A stretch of 64,000 nucleotides of DNA from Maribacter sedimenticola (GTDB lineage: Bacteria; Bacteroidota; Bacteroidia; Flavobacteriales; Flavobacteriaceae): the NCBI RefSeq assembly GCF_900188415.1, contig NZ_FZNV01000008.1:1-64000 (forward strand). Direction: 5' to 3'. Under the pieces are notes generated by a model. The model was not told the DNA's origin. It saw only the letters and a program-made list of their open reading frames with translations, and made no database searches. The position numbers and the translations under genes are program-made. Shown one piece after another: positions 1 to 7,250 of the stretch. Each line of letters starts with the position of its first letter. The stretch's first letter is position 1.

Positions 1-634
1 ATTTGTCCGCATGACCATTAAATCGATTGATTTCAATTCCACTACCAACATCTAACCCCCGATTTGATAATGAATCAAATTTTACATTTCTCCAGTGAAT
101 TATTTTCCAGCAAGTACTGTCTCCCGAAATTTGAGTTTCAAATGGCTTTTTAATTCCGTTTACTTTCGCAATAGTTATTGCCTTTTGAAAAGAAACATAA
201 TATTTATTGTCAAAATCCAAAGTCTCTTTTAGCTCACCATTTCTTTTATAGAACTCCCAGACACCTATCGGAATGAAATTGTGGTAAGTTTTCTTTTTGA
301 TAAATTTCAAGTTGCCGTTTTTGTAATATTCTTTAAAAAACGTTGTGTCATTTACAAAGTCATCATAGTGTTTAAACCACAATTTTGTACTATCCGACGG
401 ATAGTATCTTACCACGGCATTGTAGTGTAATGAATCGATATAAAATCTTTTTCCGTAACCATCATTAACATGTCCAACCTTATATTCTTCATATTGAAAA
501 TAATTTGGTGTTTCTTTTTCAATTGTGGTGTCTTTTCTTACGATTGAATTTTCCGATTCCTGCTTGATTTTGTTCGTTTCAGTTTTGCAACCAACAAACA
601 AGGCAACCAAAAATATGAGGAAGATTTTTTTCAA
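1..634 (-). CDS. lipoprotein with MORN-like repeats, C-terminus cut by window edge
   Basis: The frame is open to the left edge, giving about 211 visible residues without a stop. I chose a TTG start at 634 because no in-frame ATG precedes the signal peptide, which reads KKIFLIFLVALFVGC and ends in a lipobox cysteine (lipidated at about residue 16). Around residues 100-140 are two motifs of the toxin-antitoxin YwqK/MORN-variant type (KEYYKNGNLK and WEFYKRNGELK), common in Bacteroidota surface lipoproteins. It is the leftmost cassette seen; its right edge is at about 663. The function is unknown and binding or scaffolding is only a guess. Confidence 0.7.
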   Translation of the reverse strand, partial: MKKIFLIFLVALFVGCKTETNKIKQESENSIVRKDTTIEKETPNYFQYEEYKVGHVNDGYGKRFYIDSLHYNAVVRYYPSDSTKLWFKHYDDFVNDTTFFKEYYKNGNLKFIKKKTYHNFIPIGVWEFYKRNGELKETLDFDNKYYVSFQKAITIAKVNGIKKPFETQISGDSTCWKIIHWRNVKFDSLSNRGLDVGSGIEINRFNGHADK

Positions 635-674
635 TTGAGAATTTGTTTAAACTTACAAACAACAAGTATACATA

Positions 675-968
675 GTTACCGGTAACTATATATTTCCCTA
701 TCAAGATATATAATCACCAGTACTTATATCCAATTTATATAAATTATTTTAGCTTAAGTAGTTGGGGGAGCGTACTTTGGTCTGTATTGCAAGTATAAGA
801 AGTGTCCCTTGCAAAAATTTACGACTTTCTATAAAAATTTAGGAAATACACTTGTTGTTTTGTTGCGGAGTGGGGTGGGGCGTTTAGGCTACGTTCCCCA
901 TTATGATATTATTCTTAGTTTGTCAAAAACGAAACTCTGAAGGTTTGTTTTACTATTTGGCAGGTTAC
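675..968. repeat. ORF-less cassette-like unit A, full copy 1 (294 nt)
   Basis: Starts GTTACCGGTAACT after the 11-nt spacer AAGTATACATA (664-674) and ends GGCAGGTTAC. The same ends bound copies 3 and 6, which are 292 and 293 nt. Inside, GGGGGAGCGTA (about 764-774) can pair with TACGTTCCCC (about 890-899). No ORF of note. It fills most of the gene-free stretch 635-1113. Confidence 0.75.
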
Positions 969-1096
969 GGTTTTTGTATGAACAGTAGCGGATTACGTAG
1001 CAGATTTCCATCAAGACATACAAAAGTTGAAGCAGTCTGCAAGTCTGAATTTACTACTAATTAGGCTATTACTTATGCATTGTGACCATACGTTAA
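956..1096 (-). repeat. attC-like site, family F
   Basis: Imperfect palindrome: GTATGAACAGTAGC near 977 pairs with GGCTATTACTTATGC near 1064-1078. The right core reads GTGACCATACGTTA, partly complementary to the edge ACCTTATGCATGGTAAA at the far end of the next cassette (about 2420). Family F recurs at 12,091-12,233. Confidence 0.6.
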
Positions 1097-1113
1097 TTTC
1101 ATCATTTGTCCAA

Positions 1114-2340
1114 CTAGTTTTTTGGATAACGGATATTTACCCTTTTTTTATAGGTCAGGCTACGCCAAATCCATTCCAAGGGGCCAAATTTATAATGTCT
1201 TAACCAGATAGTGCTAAGAATAATTTGCGATACTAAAATAAAAATGGCAATACCTGCTGTAGGTAACAAACCAATTTTACCAATTAAATTAAATCCAAAA
1301 TTGTAAAATATAATAATCATGATTATGGTCTGAAACAAGTAATTGCTCAGAGCCATTCTCCCTACAGGGATTAAATATTTAAATGCTCTTTTACCTATAG
1401 AAGTTTGAACAATTTTAGAAATGGAGGTTATATAGAAAATGCACAGAAATATCTGGCCAGCTAATACTAAGAACTTATAAAGCATATTTAATGGCGTTGA
1501 TGGGAACATATAGGAACTTCCACCAATCATTTTAGCTGAAAAAGTAGCTAAAAGACCTACTATTAAACTGGTTATCAACAATAAAGTTGATTTTGGCTTT
1601 TTTGTAAAAAATTCAATTGAAGCCAAATAGTAACCAAGAAGAAAGATTCCAAGGAATTTAAAATACCCGCCTGATGGAATATAACCTAAGTATTTCCAGA
1701 CAAGATTATGAATGTTTAAAAAGAATAGGTCTACAATTGAACCATTCTGGAATGTATTGATAACTGCTTCAACCGTCATATCCGGATATTGAACATGTGC
1801 CAGGGCAGCCATTTTTTCAGGACTAGCAGAACTTAAAGCCTCAGAAAATGGCAAGAGACATAAATCGATTAAAAGGGGAAATAACAGGAACAATAACGAC
1901 CAGAGAATAAGATTTTTTGATTTGACATTCCGGAATAAAATGAGGATAAAACCAAATATGGAATAGGCAAGTAGAATGTCTCCAAACCATATTAAACTGT
2001 GCAAAAAACCTATCAATAACAGTAGAAATAGTCTTCTTCTATATGTTTTTAAAAAATTTATAGAATCTTCTTTGTTCTTTTCATATTGAATATAGAACCC
2101 AACAGCAAAAAGAATTGAGAAAAGGGTGTAGAACTTTCCTGTGACTACGATATTTAAAAACGCATATAATTTTTCATCCAATTGAAAGTCGGTTATTTGT
2201 TTGAGCTCATCAAAGGGCATAAAAACGTATCCGCTAAAAAATCCCATGTTCATGAAAATGATTCCTAATAAAGCGAAACCTCTTAGGATGTCTAGAATTT
2301 CAATTCTTTGTTTAGGTTCAATTGGTTGATTAGATGTCAT
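1114..2340 (-). CDS. DUF418 family polytopic membrane protein
   Basis: 408 residues. The start MTSNQPIEPKQRIEILDILRG leads into RGFALLGIIFMN, the typical opening of YeiB/DUF418 proteins. Many hydrophobic helices follow, and the C-terminal DUF418 part (about 230-395) contains the conserved GRMALSNYLFQ stretch. The family sits in the cytoplasmic membrane and is linked to acyltransferase-like membrane folds; its substrate is unknown. It is the only gene of its cassette, bounded by attC-like DNA on both sides, and no promoter is evident within the cassette. Length is normal and the gene looks intact. Confidence in the family is high, in any role low. Confidence 0.9.
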   Translation of the reverse strand: MTSNQPIEPKQRIEILDILRGFALLGIIFMNMGFFSGYVFMPFDELKQITDFQLDEKLYAFLNIVVTGKFYTLFSILFAVGFYIQYEKNKEDSINFLKTYRRRLFLLLLIGFLHSLIWFGDILLAYSIFGFILILFRNVKSKNLILWSLLFLLFPLLIDLCLLPFSEALSSASPEKMAALAHVQYPDMTVEAVINTFQNGSIVDLFFLNIHNLVWKYLGYIPSGGYFKFLGIFLLGYYLASIEFFTKKPKSTLLLITSLIVGLLATFSAKMIGGSSYMFPSTPLNMLYKFLVLAGQIFLCIFYITSISKIVQTSIGKRAFKYLIPVGRMALSNYLFQTIIMIIIFYNFGFNLIGKIGLLPTAGIAIFILVSQIILSTIWLRHYKFGPLEWIWRSLTYKKRVNIRYPKN

Positions 2341-2422
2341 TTGTTCAATATTTTATTTAAAAGCAGAATTATATTCTTATCTAAAATTTCAATAAGGTGA
2401 TTTTGACCTTATGCATGGTAAA

Positions 2423-2652
2423 AAGTATATATAGTTACCAGTGATTATATATTAGCATATCAACATATAAAATCACCAGTACCTATATTCATTTATATAA
2501 AATTTCCACTAAAGTAGTTGGGGGAGCGTACTTTGACCTGTATTGCAAGTATAAGAAGTTTCTCTTAGAAAATTATGCTTTCTATATAATTATAGAAAAT
2601 GCACAGGATGTTTCGTTGCGGGGTATTGTGGGGCGTTTAGGCTATGCTCGGC
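2423..2652. repeat. unit A, shortened copy 2
   Basis: Begins AAGTATATATAGTTACC directly after the edge of the DUF418 cassette. It keeps the GGGGGAGCGTAC arm (about 2519) and a diverged TATGCTCGGC partner (about 2643-2652). The last 65 or so bases of the full unit are replaced by segment D (2661-2760). Confidence 0.7.
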
Positions 2653-2890
2653 TTTATGTCATGTAGCACATATCGACGTAGGTGTTACAAGCATACTGAA
2701 CAAATGAATACTTAAAATACATATTAAAAAAGTTTATGAATAATGCAACATTATCGCTTAGTATATAAAAAGTAGGCGATTTTGAAGCACAAATTTTTCA
2801 GTTAAGCGCAAACTTTGATTCGAGTCAAGAGCGTTAATTTTATTGCTGTTTTCGCCTATTTTTCATAGGATAGATTATTGTGCTTCTTTA
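2653..2890 (-). repeat. attC-like site, family E, preceded by segment D
   Basis: Segment D (2661-2760, starting ATGTAGCACATA and ending AATGCAACATTATCGC) recurs at 11,381-11,480. The palindrome that follows pairs TATATAAAAAGTAGGCG (about 2762) with CGCCTATTTTTCATA (about 2853), then ends in an ATTGTGCTTC core. The same family occurs at 24,137-24,283. Confidence 0.6.
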
Positions 2891-3595
2891 TTCTGTTAAT
2901 TGTTCTAAGGATGCAATTAATTGTTCTGCTTTTTCTTTTGTTTCTTTCATTACTTGCTGTAATGTACCTGTTGCATAATTACTTGCATAGATGGTATTAA
3001 TCACATGGTCTTTACCTATTATTTCTAATGCTCGTATATTATATGCTTCATTTGAAAGTGTATAATTTGGAAATTCATTAATTAGTAGATTACTCACTTT
3101 CTTTGCATAGTAAGTTTGTTCAAGAGCCGCAATTTTTAGAACTGTATATCGCTTTTCATAGTAATCAATGATTTTAATTTCTAAAGAATCACCATAATTA
3201 GGTAAAAGTCCACTTGAAACGGATGATTTATAGACGGCATTATTTGGGCGAAAATCCCAATATCTAATATTTAAACCCAATAATTTTTTGACGTTACCAG
3301 ATTTAGTATTAGAAATGCTATCAAAAATAACAGCGGAAGTATTCAATACTGAATCATTTATAATTATAGATTTATCAAAAGCTTTAATGTCACTCTCTAA
3401 TTCGTTAATTATTGATTTAGATAGACTAATAATCTCCTTATTCAATTTTTTACTTTCATTCCAATTATTAATTGATAACGCAATTAAAATTCCGACAACA
3501 ACAAGAATAATTTCGCCAATGGCATAAATCAAATACTTACTGAATTTGTTTTCAGAGAGTAAGTTCTGTCTAATTTTTCTAAAGAATTTTATCAT
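2888..3595 (-). CDS. DUF6090 family membrane-anchored protein
   Basis: 235 residues. The N-terminus MIKFFRKIRQNLLSENKFSKYLIYAIGEI is the hallmark of DUF6090, a family I know from Flavobacteriaceae. One membrane helix (about 21-43, ending in NNWNE) is followed by a long helical, partly charged region (50-235) predicted to form coiled coils. Basic residues before the helix suggest an N-in topology with the helical part outside. No catalytic motif is seen. It is alone in its cassette, and the expected complement of its left core is not evident at its right edge, so this cassette may have been altered. Function unknown. Confidence 0.8.
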   Translation of the reverse strand: MIKFFRKIRQNLLSENKFSKYLIYAIGEIILVVVGILIALSINNWNESKKLNKEIISLSKSIINELESDIKAFDKSIIINDSVLNTSAVIFDSISNTKSGNVKKLLGLNIRYWDFRPNNAVYKSSVSSGLLPNYGDSLEIKIIDYYEKRYTVLKIAALEQTYYAKKVSNLLINEFPNYTLSNEAYNIRALEIIGKDHVINTIYASNYATGTLQQVMKETKEKAEQLIASLEQLTE

Positions 3596-3602
3596 TGTTT
3601 AA

Positions 3603-3652
3603 GGGTTGACTAAAACTAGCAATTAATTTTATACGGTGTTAGCAGTAGTTAT
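3603..3652 (-). repeat. minimal attC-like site
   Basis: Only about 21 nt (3617-3637, TAGCAATTAATTTTATACG plus two bases) separate the AAAAC edge from the core GTTAGCAGTAGTTA at 3638. That core is complementary at 12 of 14 bases to TAATTACTGCCAAC at 4859-4872. Confidence 0.5.
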
Positions 3653-4227
3653 TTCACACTTTCGCCTAGCAATATTACTTTTTTTAGCCATTTTTCTCTA
3701 AAACCCGAAGTTGAATTTTTTATTGAGGCAATATACGTTGTTTTCACAGGACTTATTCCGCAAAATTTTAAAGTTCCGTTCTTAAATTGGTTGATTGTCG
3801 GGCTTTTCATTATTAAAAAATTGTACCATTTTGGTGTATCTGCCGTAATAATCAATCGTGCAGATTTTCCTTTCAATAGCTTTTCAGGTAATGCTTTTCC
3901 TTCAATCGGTTGATATGTAATTGACGGTAAAAATGTTCTGTCTATAAATCCTTTCATAAGAGCTGGATAACCATACCACCACATTGGAAATACCCAAACA
4001 ATATGGTCTGCCTTTTTAATTTTCTCGATGGCTTTTACCAGATCAGGCTCCAATTCCATTCGTTTTCGATAACCAAATTGCAGATTTGGATTAAATTCCA
4101 ATTCTGCAATATTAATTTGAGATACTATAGAATTTGTTTTATTTACTCCTTTTATATAGGCTTCCGATAATGCGTAATTAAAGCTCTCTTTGTCAGGATG
4201 TCCGTTTATTATTAATACTTGTTTCAT
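3649..4227 (-). CDS. NAD(P)H-dependent flavodoxin-fold oxidoreductase
   Basis: 192 residues of the Flavodoxin_2 family (KefF/MdaB/quinone reductase type). The FMN/FAD phosphate-binding loop is NGHPDKESFN (8-17), and the active-site stretch VFPMWWYGYPALMKGFIDR lies at 79-97. Such enzymes are cytosolic flavoproteins that pass two electrons from NAD(P)H to quinones or other electrophiles. It shares a cassette with the Crp-type regulator gene 60 bp upstream, same strand, so both probably come from one transcript and the regulator may respond to the same stress. Length is typical and the gene is intact. The exact substrate cannot be read from sequence. Confidence 0.88.
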   Translation of the reverse strand: MKQVLIINGHPDKESFNYALSEAYIKGVNKTNSIVSQINIAELEFNPNLQFGYRKRMELEPDLVKAIEKIKKADHIVWVFPMWWYGYPALMKGFIDRTFLPSITYQPIEGKALPEKLLKGKSARLIITADTPKWYNFLIMKSPTINQFKNGTLKFCGISPVKTTYIASIKNSTSGFREKWLKKVILLGESVK

Positions 4228-4287
4228 ATTTGTTCTTTGTTTTGTACAAAGAACAATTCTCCATTAGTTTTTTAAAAGGACATTTGT

Positions 4288-4851
4288 CTAATTCGTAATC
4301 GTTTTTCTTATTCTACTTAAATGTCTTTGAGTAATTCCTAAATATGAAGCTAGAAAATTTAAGGGAATTGATTGTAAATATTCAGGTTGATTTATTAGTA
4401 AATCTTTGTATTTTATTTCTGCGGATTCTGTTTGCAACAAGAAGACTCTTTTTTCCATTTTGATGTATTCTTGTTCAGCAATTACTTTGAAAAATCTCAG
4501 CCAATTTGTACTCGATTTCTCTAGAATTAAAATTTCCTCTCTTGATATCGTTAATAATTCTATATCTGTTAATGCCTGAATATTTTCAATTGTTTTTGTT
4601 TGAGATAAGAAAGAAGAGTACGCACTTACAAAAGAGTTTGAAAAGGTAAAACAATAGGTGACTTCCTCTTCGGATGATGAATAATAGAATGACCTAAACA
4701 AGCCTGAAACCACAAACGCTACTTCTTTGGATATTCGATTTTCTTTGATGAAAAAATCTCCTTTTTTCAATCTTTTATTTTGCACTTTACGCTCAAAAAG
4801 CTCAATTTCTTTTTCGGTTAAAATATCAAATGATTGTAGGTAGTTCCTCAT
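4288..4851 (-). CDS. Crp/Fnr family transcriptional regulator
   Basis: 187 residues. An N-terminal cyclic-nucleotide-binding-like domain (about 20-115, with KKGDFFIKEN and AFVVSGLFRSFY) is joined by a helix to a C-terminal winged helix whose recognition part reads SYLGITQRHLSRIRK (about 168-182). No cysteine cluster of the Fnr type is seen. The architecture is the common Bacteroidota Crp-like sensor of unknown ligand. It is the promoter-proximal gene of a two-gene cassette, upstream of a flavodoxin-fold reductase, which it probably regulates. The start ATG at 4851 follows a run of A and T with no strong Shine-Dalgarno, as is usual in this phylum. Confidence 0.88.
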   Translation of the reverse strand: MRNYLQSFDILTEKEIELFERKVQNKRLKKGDFFIKENRISKEVAFVVSGLFRSFYYSSSEEEVTYCFTFSNSFVSAYSSFLSQTKTIENIQALTDIELLTISREEILILEKSSTNWLRFFKVIAEQEYIKMEKRVFLLQTESAEIKYKDLLINQPEYLQSIPLNFLASYLGITQRHLSRIRKTITN

Positions 4852-4859
4852 TTTTTTTT

Positions 4860-5121
4860 AATTACTGCCAACGTTTTAACTAAGCGTAGTGTGGAGACAA
4901 GGAAACTTTTCGTTTCCATCTGGTCTGTTAGCCAGAGCTTTTTGTTTTGTAATTAGTTTCTCTTTTTAATTGCCAACTTAGCGAAGCGTTATCGCGAATT
5001 CCTTTTTAAAAATAGAAATCACATGAGTAAATTCAAAAGATTTGGCGGACTTAATAAATAATACCAAGACATTAAGTTTAGCACTTTTTCGCCCTATTTG
5101 CTATAGGTATTGTTGTAACTA
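4860..5121 (-). repeat. attC-like site, family B (B1, diverged right half)
   Basis: Left edge TACTGCCAACG followed by ACTAAGCGTAGTG and the hairpin GGAAACTTTTCGTTTCC (about 4901-4917). The right half has drifted from other B copies. The right core GTTGTAACT at 5112 lies inside the end of the ABC gene and matches the complement of ACTTACAGC (6067-6075) at 7 of 9 bases. Confidence 0.6.
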
Positions 5122-5777
5122 GTTTTTGTTAGATAGCCTAACTCAACTAATTCGCTTTTGTCATTGATTTCTTTTAAATATCCATTTTGCAAATACAAAA
5201 TACTATCCGCTAAATTGATTACATTTTCATAATCGTGGTCCGTAATAATATATCCTTTGTTCAACTTCATTTTCTTAATGTATTCTATGATATAATCCCG
5301 AACAATGGGGCTTACTCCGTTAAATGGTTCATCAAGTAAAATGTACTCTGAATCAGAATAAATGATTAGTAATATTTCCACTATTCTTTTTTCGCCGCCA
5401 GATAAGTCTTGATTTTGTTTGTTCAACAATGGAATTATATGCTCGTTCTTAAATAGAATATCAGAATTCTCTTTTGAAAGAAATAGCTTTATTAATGTGC
5501 TTATTTTTATGTTATTTGGTAAGAAATTGTCTTGTGGCAAATAGTTGATTAGATTTCTACCATCTGAAATATTTTTAATTATTTTTTCACCTATTCGTAC
5601 AAATTTCGATTCAGCCTTTTCAGTCCCAAATACTATTTTTAAAAGCGTAGATTTTCCAGAACCATTTCTACCAATCAAACCCGTTATTTTGCCTTTATCG
5701 CACGAAAGGAATATATCACTTAGGATGACTTTATTATTGTATTTTTTGGTTAAACTGTCAATATGTAGTCCATTCAT
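5094..5777 (-). CDS. ABC transporter ATP-binding protein
   Basis: 227 residues with a full ABC ATPase set: Walker A GRNGSGKS (36-43), Q-loop Q82, signature LSGGEKR (125-131), Walker B YILLDEP (145-151) and H-loop ITDHD (about 178). It overlaps the upstream membrane gene by 4 bp (ATGA, 5774-5777), so the two are translationally coupled and form a two-gene transporter cassette. Direction of transport is unknown; efflux or antimicrobial-peptide resistance is typical for such minimal pairs. The last few codons overlap the attC-like core GTTGTAACT at 5112, so the C-terminus is partly encoded by the recombination site. Confidence 0.9.
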   Translation of the reverse strand: MNGLHIDSLTKKYNNKVILSDIFLSCDKGKITGLIGRNGSGKSTLLKIVFGTEKAESKFVRIGEKIIKNISDGRNLINYLPQDNFLPNNIKISTLIKLFLSKENSDILFKNEHIIPLLNKQNQDLSGGEKRIVEILLIIYSDSEYILLDEPFNGVSPIVRDYIIEYIKKMKLNKGYIITDHDYENVINLADSILYLQNGYLKEINDKSELVELGYLTKTSYNNTYSK

Positions 5778-6049
5778 ATTAATGATAATATCAACAGATT
5801 AATTAAAGCTATTATGAATGTAGAAGCCCAAAGTTCAAGATTGCCTAATCCTAAATTATAGTAGAAGTAATATTCGTTTTTATATTTTATGTCATAGACA
5901 TAATATTGAATTATTGGAGCAATGAAAATGAAACAAAATCCGATAGTAGAAAGTTTGCCGCCAAGTAATATTCCAATCAAGATTGAAATAATATACGAGA
6001 TTAAAAATATTTTTTTTTGGAATAATAATATGTTTTTTAATATTCTCAA
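5774..6049 (-). CDS. small membrane partner of the ABC transporter
   Basis: 91 residues, almost wholly hydrophobic. Helices lie at about 14-32, 36-51 and 71-90, with an aromatic stretch (YKNEYYFYYNLGLGN, about 57-71) between the last two. It has no recognised domain but ends in an ATGA overlap with the ABC ATPase gene, so it is probably the membrane subunit or a truncated permease. At 91 residues it is far shorter than a usual permease with six helices, so several copies would have to assemble, or part of the gene was lost. Real coding is supported by the overlap and its position within the cassette edges. Confidence 0.65.
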   Translation of the reverse strand: MRILKNILLFQKKIFLISYIISILIGILLGGKLSTIGFCFIFIAPIIQYYVYDIKYKNEYYFYYNLGLGNLELWASTFIIALINLLILSLI

Positions 6050-6062
6050 AGGTATTTTTTTA

Positions 6063-6271
6063 AATTACTTACAGCGGTCTAGCTAAGCATAATAAGGAGG
6101 CAAGGAAACTTTTCGATTCCGTCTGCGCATGAAGCTAAAGCTTTTGGTTTGCTTTTTCTTTTTTTGTCCAAAGCTAAATCCCAAAGATTTAGCGGACTTC
6201 ATAAATATACATAGACCTTTCGATTTAGCTCTAAAGTCCGCATTACGTTTATGCTTTGTTGGCGTTAGTTT
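6063..6271 (-). repeat. attC-like site, family B (B2)
   Basis: AGCTAAGCATAATAAGG (about 6080) pairs with CCGCATTACGTTTA (about 6238-6251). Internal hairpins are GGAAACTTTTCGATTCC (about 6103) and GCTAAATC/GATTTAGC (about 6171-6201). The right core GTTGGCGTTAG (6258) is complementary to TTAACGCCAAC at 6806-6816. Short frames across this stretch are translations of the repeat, not genes. Confidence 0.7.
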
Positions 6272-6340
6272 TTTATTCAGCTTGGTGAGAGTTGCATTTA
6301 ATTTAAAGTCCAAAAGACCGACCTCCTCAATATTTAATTA

Positions 6341-6766
6341 TTACAATTTATGTTCTACCGTTTTATTGGGAAACAACGAAAAATAATAAAGGATATTTCC
6401 CAATAATACACCTCCTAACGTTGCGTAAACATCTTCAATATCATAGATTAGTCCAGTTCCTTTTTGCAAAACCTCATGTCCAATTAATCCAACAAGAGCT
6501 ATAATGTTTGTAGCTAATAAGACCAGTAGTTTATGCTTATTAAAAATAGTTAAAGACAATAAGTATTCTCCTATTATTATGATTGCCGCACTCCCAGATA
6601 ATATTCCAAACCCCGCTAAAAAATTCGGTAACCACCCGAGTATATTGTTGATTATAGGATGTTCATTCTGATTATAAATAGGTCTAATAAATGTCCTAAT
6701 TAATTCTAACCCCACAAAAATAATAGCTGGGATAAAAGAGAAATATGTTGCTTCTTTTTTTGTCAT
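6341..6766 (-). CDS. VanZ-like small membrane protein
   Basis: 141 residues with about four membrane helices (12-28, 41-65, 72-95, 110-130). The motif GHEVLQKGTGLIYDIEDVYA followed by TLGGVLLG resembles the ExxQ...DxxDxxxNTxGxxxG signature of VanZ-like proteins, though the Asn is replaced. The family includes teicoplanin-resistance VanZ and many uncharacterised membrane proteins. It is the sole gene of a cassette whose edges match over ten bases (GTTGGCGTTA at 6258, complement at 6807-6816). No promoter is obvious. Family assignment rests on this one motif and is tentative; coding itself is well supported. Confidence 0.7.
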   Translation of the reverse strand: MTKKEATYFSFIPAIIFVGLELIRTFIRPIYNQNEHPIINNILGWLPNFLAGFGILSGSAAIIIIGEYLLSLTIFNKHKLLVLLATNIIALVGLIGHEVLQKGTGLIYDIEDVYATLGGVLLGNILYYFSLFPNKTVEHKL

Positions 6767-6827
6767 TTGGTAAAGATGCTTAATTGCATATTTGATTTTT
6801 CAAAATTAACGCCAACAAGTATATATA

Positions 6828-7119
6828 GTTACCGGTAATTACATATTGCCCTCTCAAGATATATAATTACCAGTACCTACTTAATTTTTATAAACTATTT
6901 CCAATCAAGTAGTTGGGGTATACTTTGGTCGGTACTACAAGTATAATAAGTTTCCTTTACAAAAACCTACGCTTTTCTGTATAATTGTAGAAAATGCACG
7001 GGTTGTTAAGTTACGGAGTTTGGTGGGGCGTTTAGGCTACGCTACCTTTTATTTGAAGCTTTTTTTAGTTTGTCAAAAAACGACATTCTGAAGGTCTGTT
7101 TTACTATTTGGTAGGTAAC
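6828..7119. repeat. ORF-less cassette-like unit A, full copy 3 (292 nt)
   Basis: Spacer AAGTATATATA (6817-6827), then GTTACCGGTAATTAC, ending TTTGGTAGGTAAC. In this copy the inner stem reads GGGGTATAC (about 6914) against TACGCTACC (about 7037), while copies 1, 2, 4 and 5 carry GGGGGAG... against TCCC. Both arms changed together. It covers most of the gene-free stretch 6767-7249. Confidence 0.75.
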
Positions 7120-7250
7120 TGTCTTTACTATGCGTAGTTGGGTGGGTTAGCACTTTACCTTGCAAGTACACATCGCGTTGAAAATTCCGCAGGAAATTTC
7201 AAAGTAGGCAAGAACAAGCAATGATGTATGGCCATTGTTGGCATACGTAT
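7105..7250 (-). repeat. attC-like site, family C (C3)
   Basis: Runs from GGTAACTGTC to ATGGCCATTGTTGGCATACG. The core GTTGGCATACGTAT at 7237 is complementary to ATATGTATGCCAAC at 8621-8634. It is related to the site at 16,803-16,946, sharing GGGTTAGCACTT, TTCAAAGTAGG and TATGGCCATTGTT. Confidence 0.6.

Noticed and set aside
664-968. Repeated intergenic blocks considered as a CRISPR array
   Set aside because: Copies are kilobases apart, long and without regular spacers; no cas genes are present.
675-968. Unit A as an insertion sequence or MITE
   Set aside because: No transposase in the window matches it and no target-site duplication is seen; the ends coincide with cassette cores instead. 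A MITE origin is not excluded.
6083-6386. Open frames on both strands in the stretch around 6100-6390
   Set aside because: They are translations of the family B palindromic site; the same peptide pieces recur wherever the site occurs, and no start context supports them.
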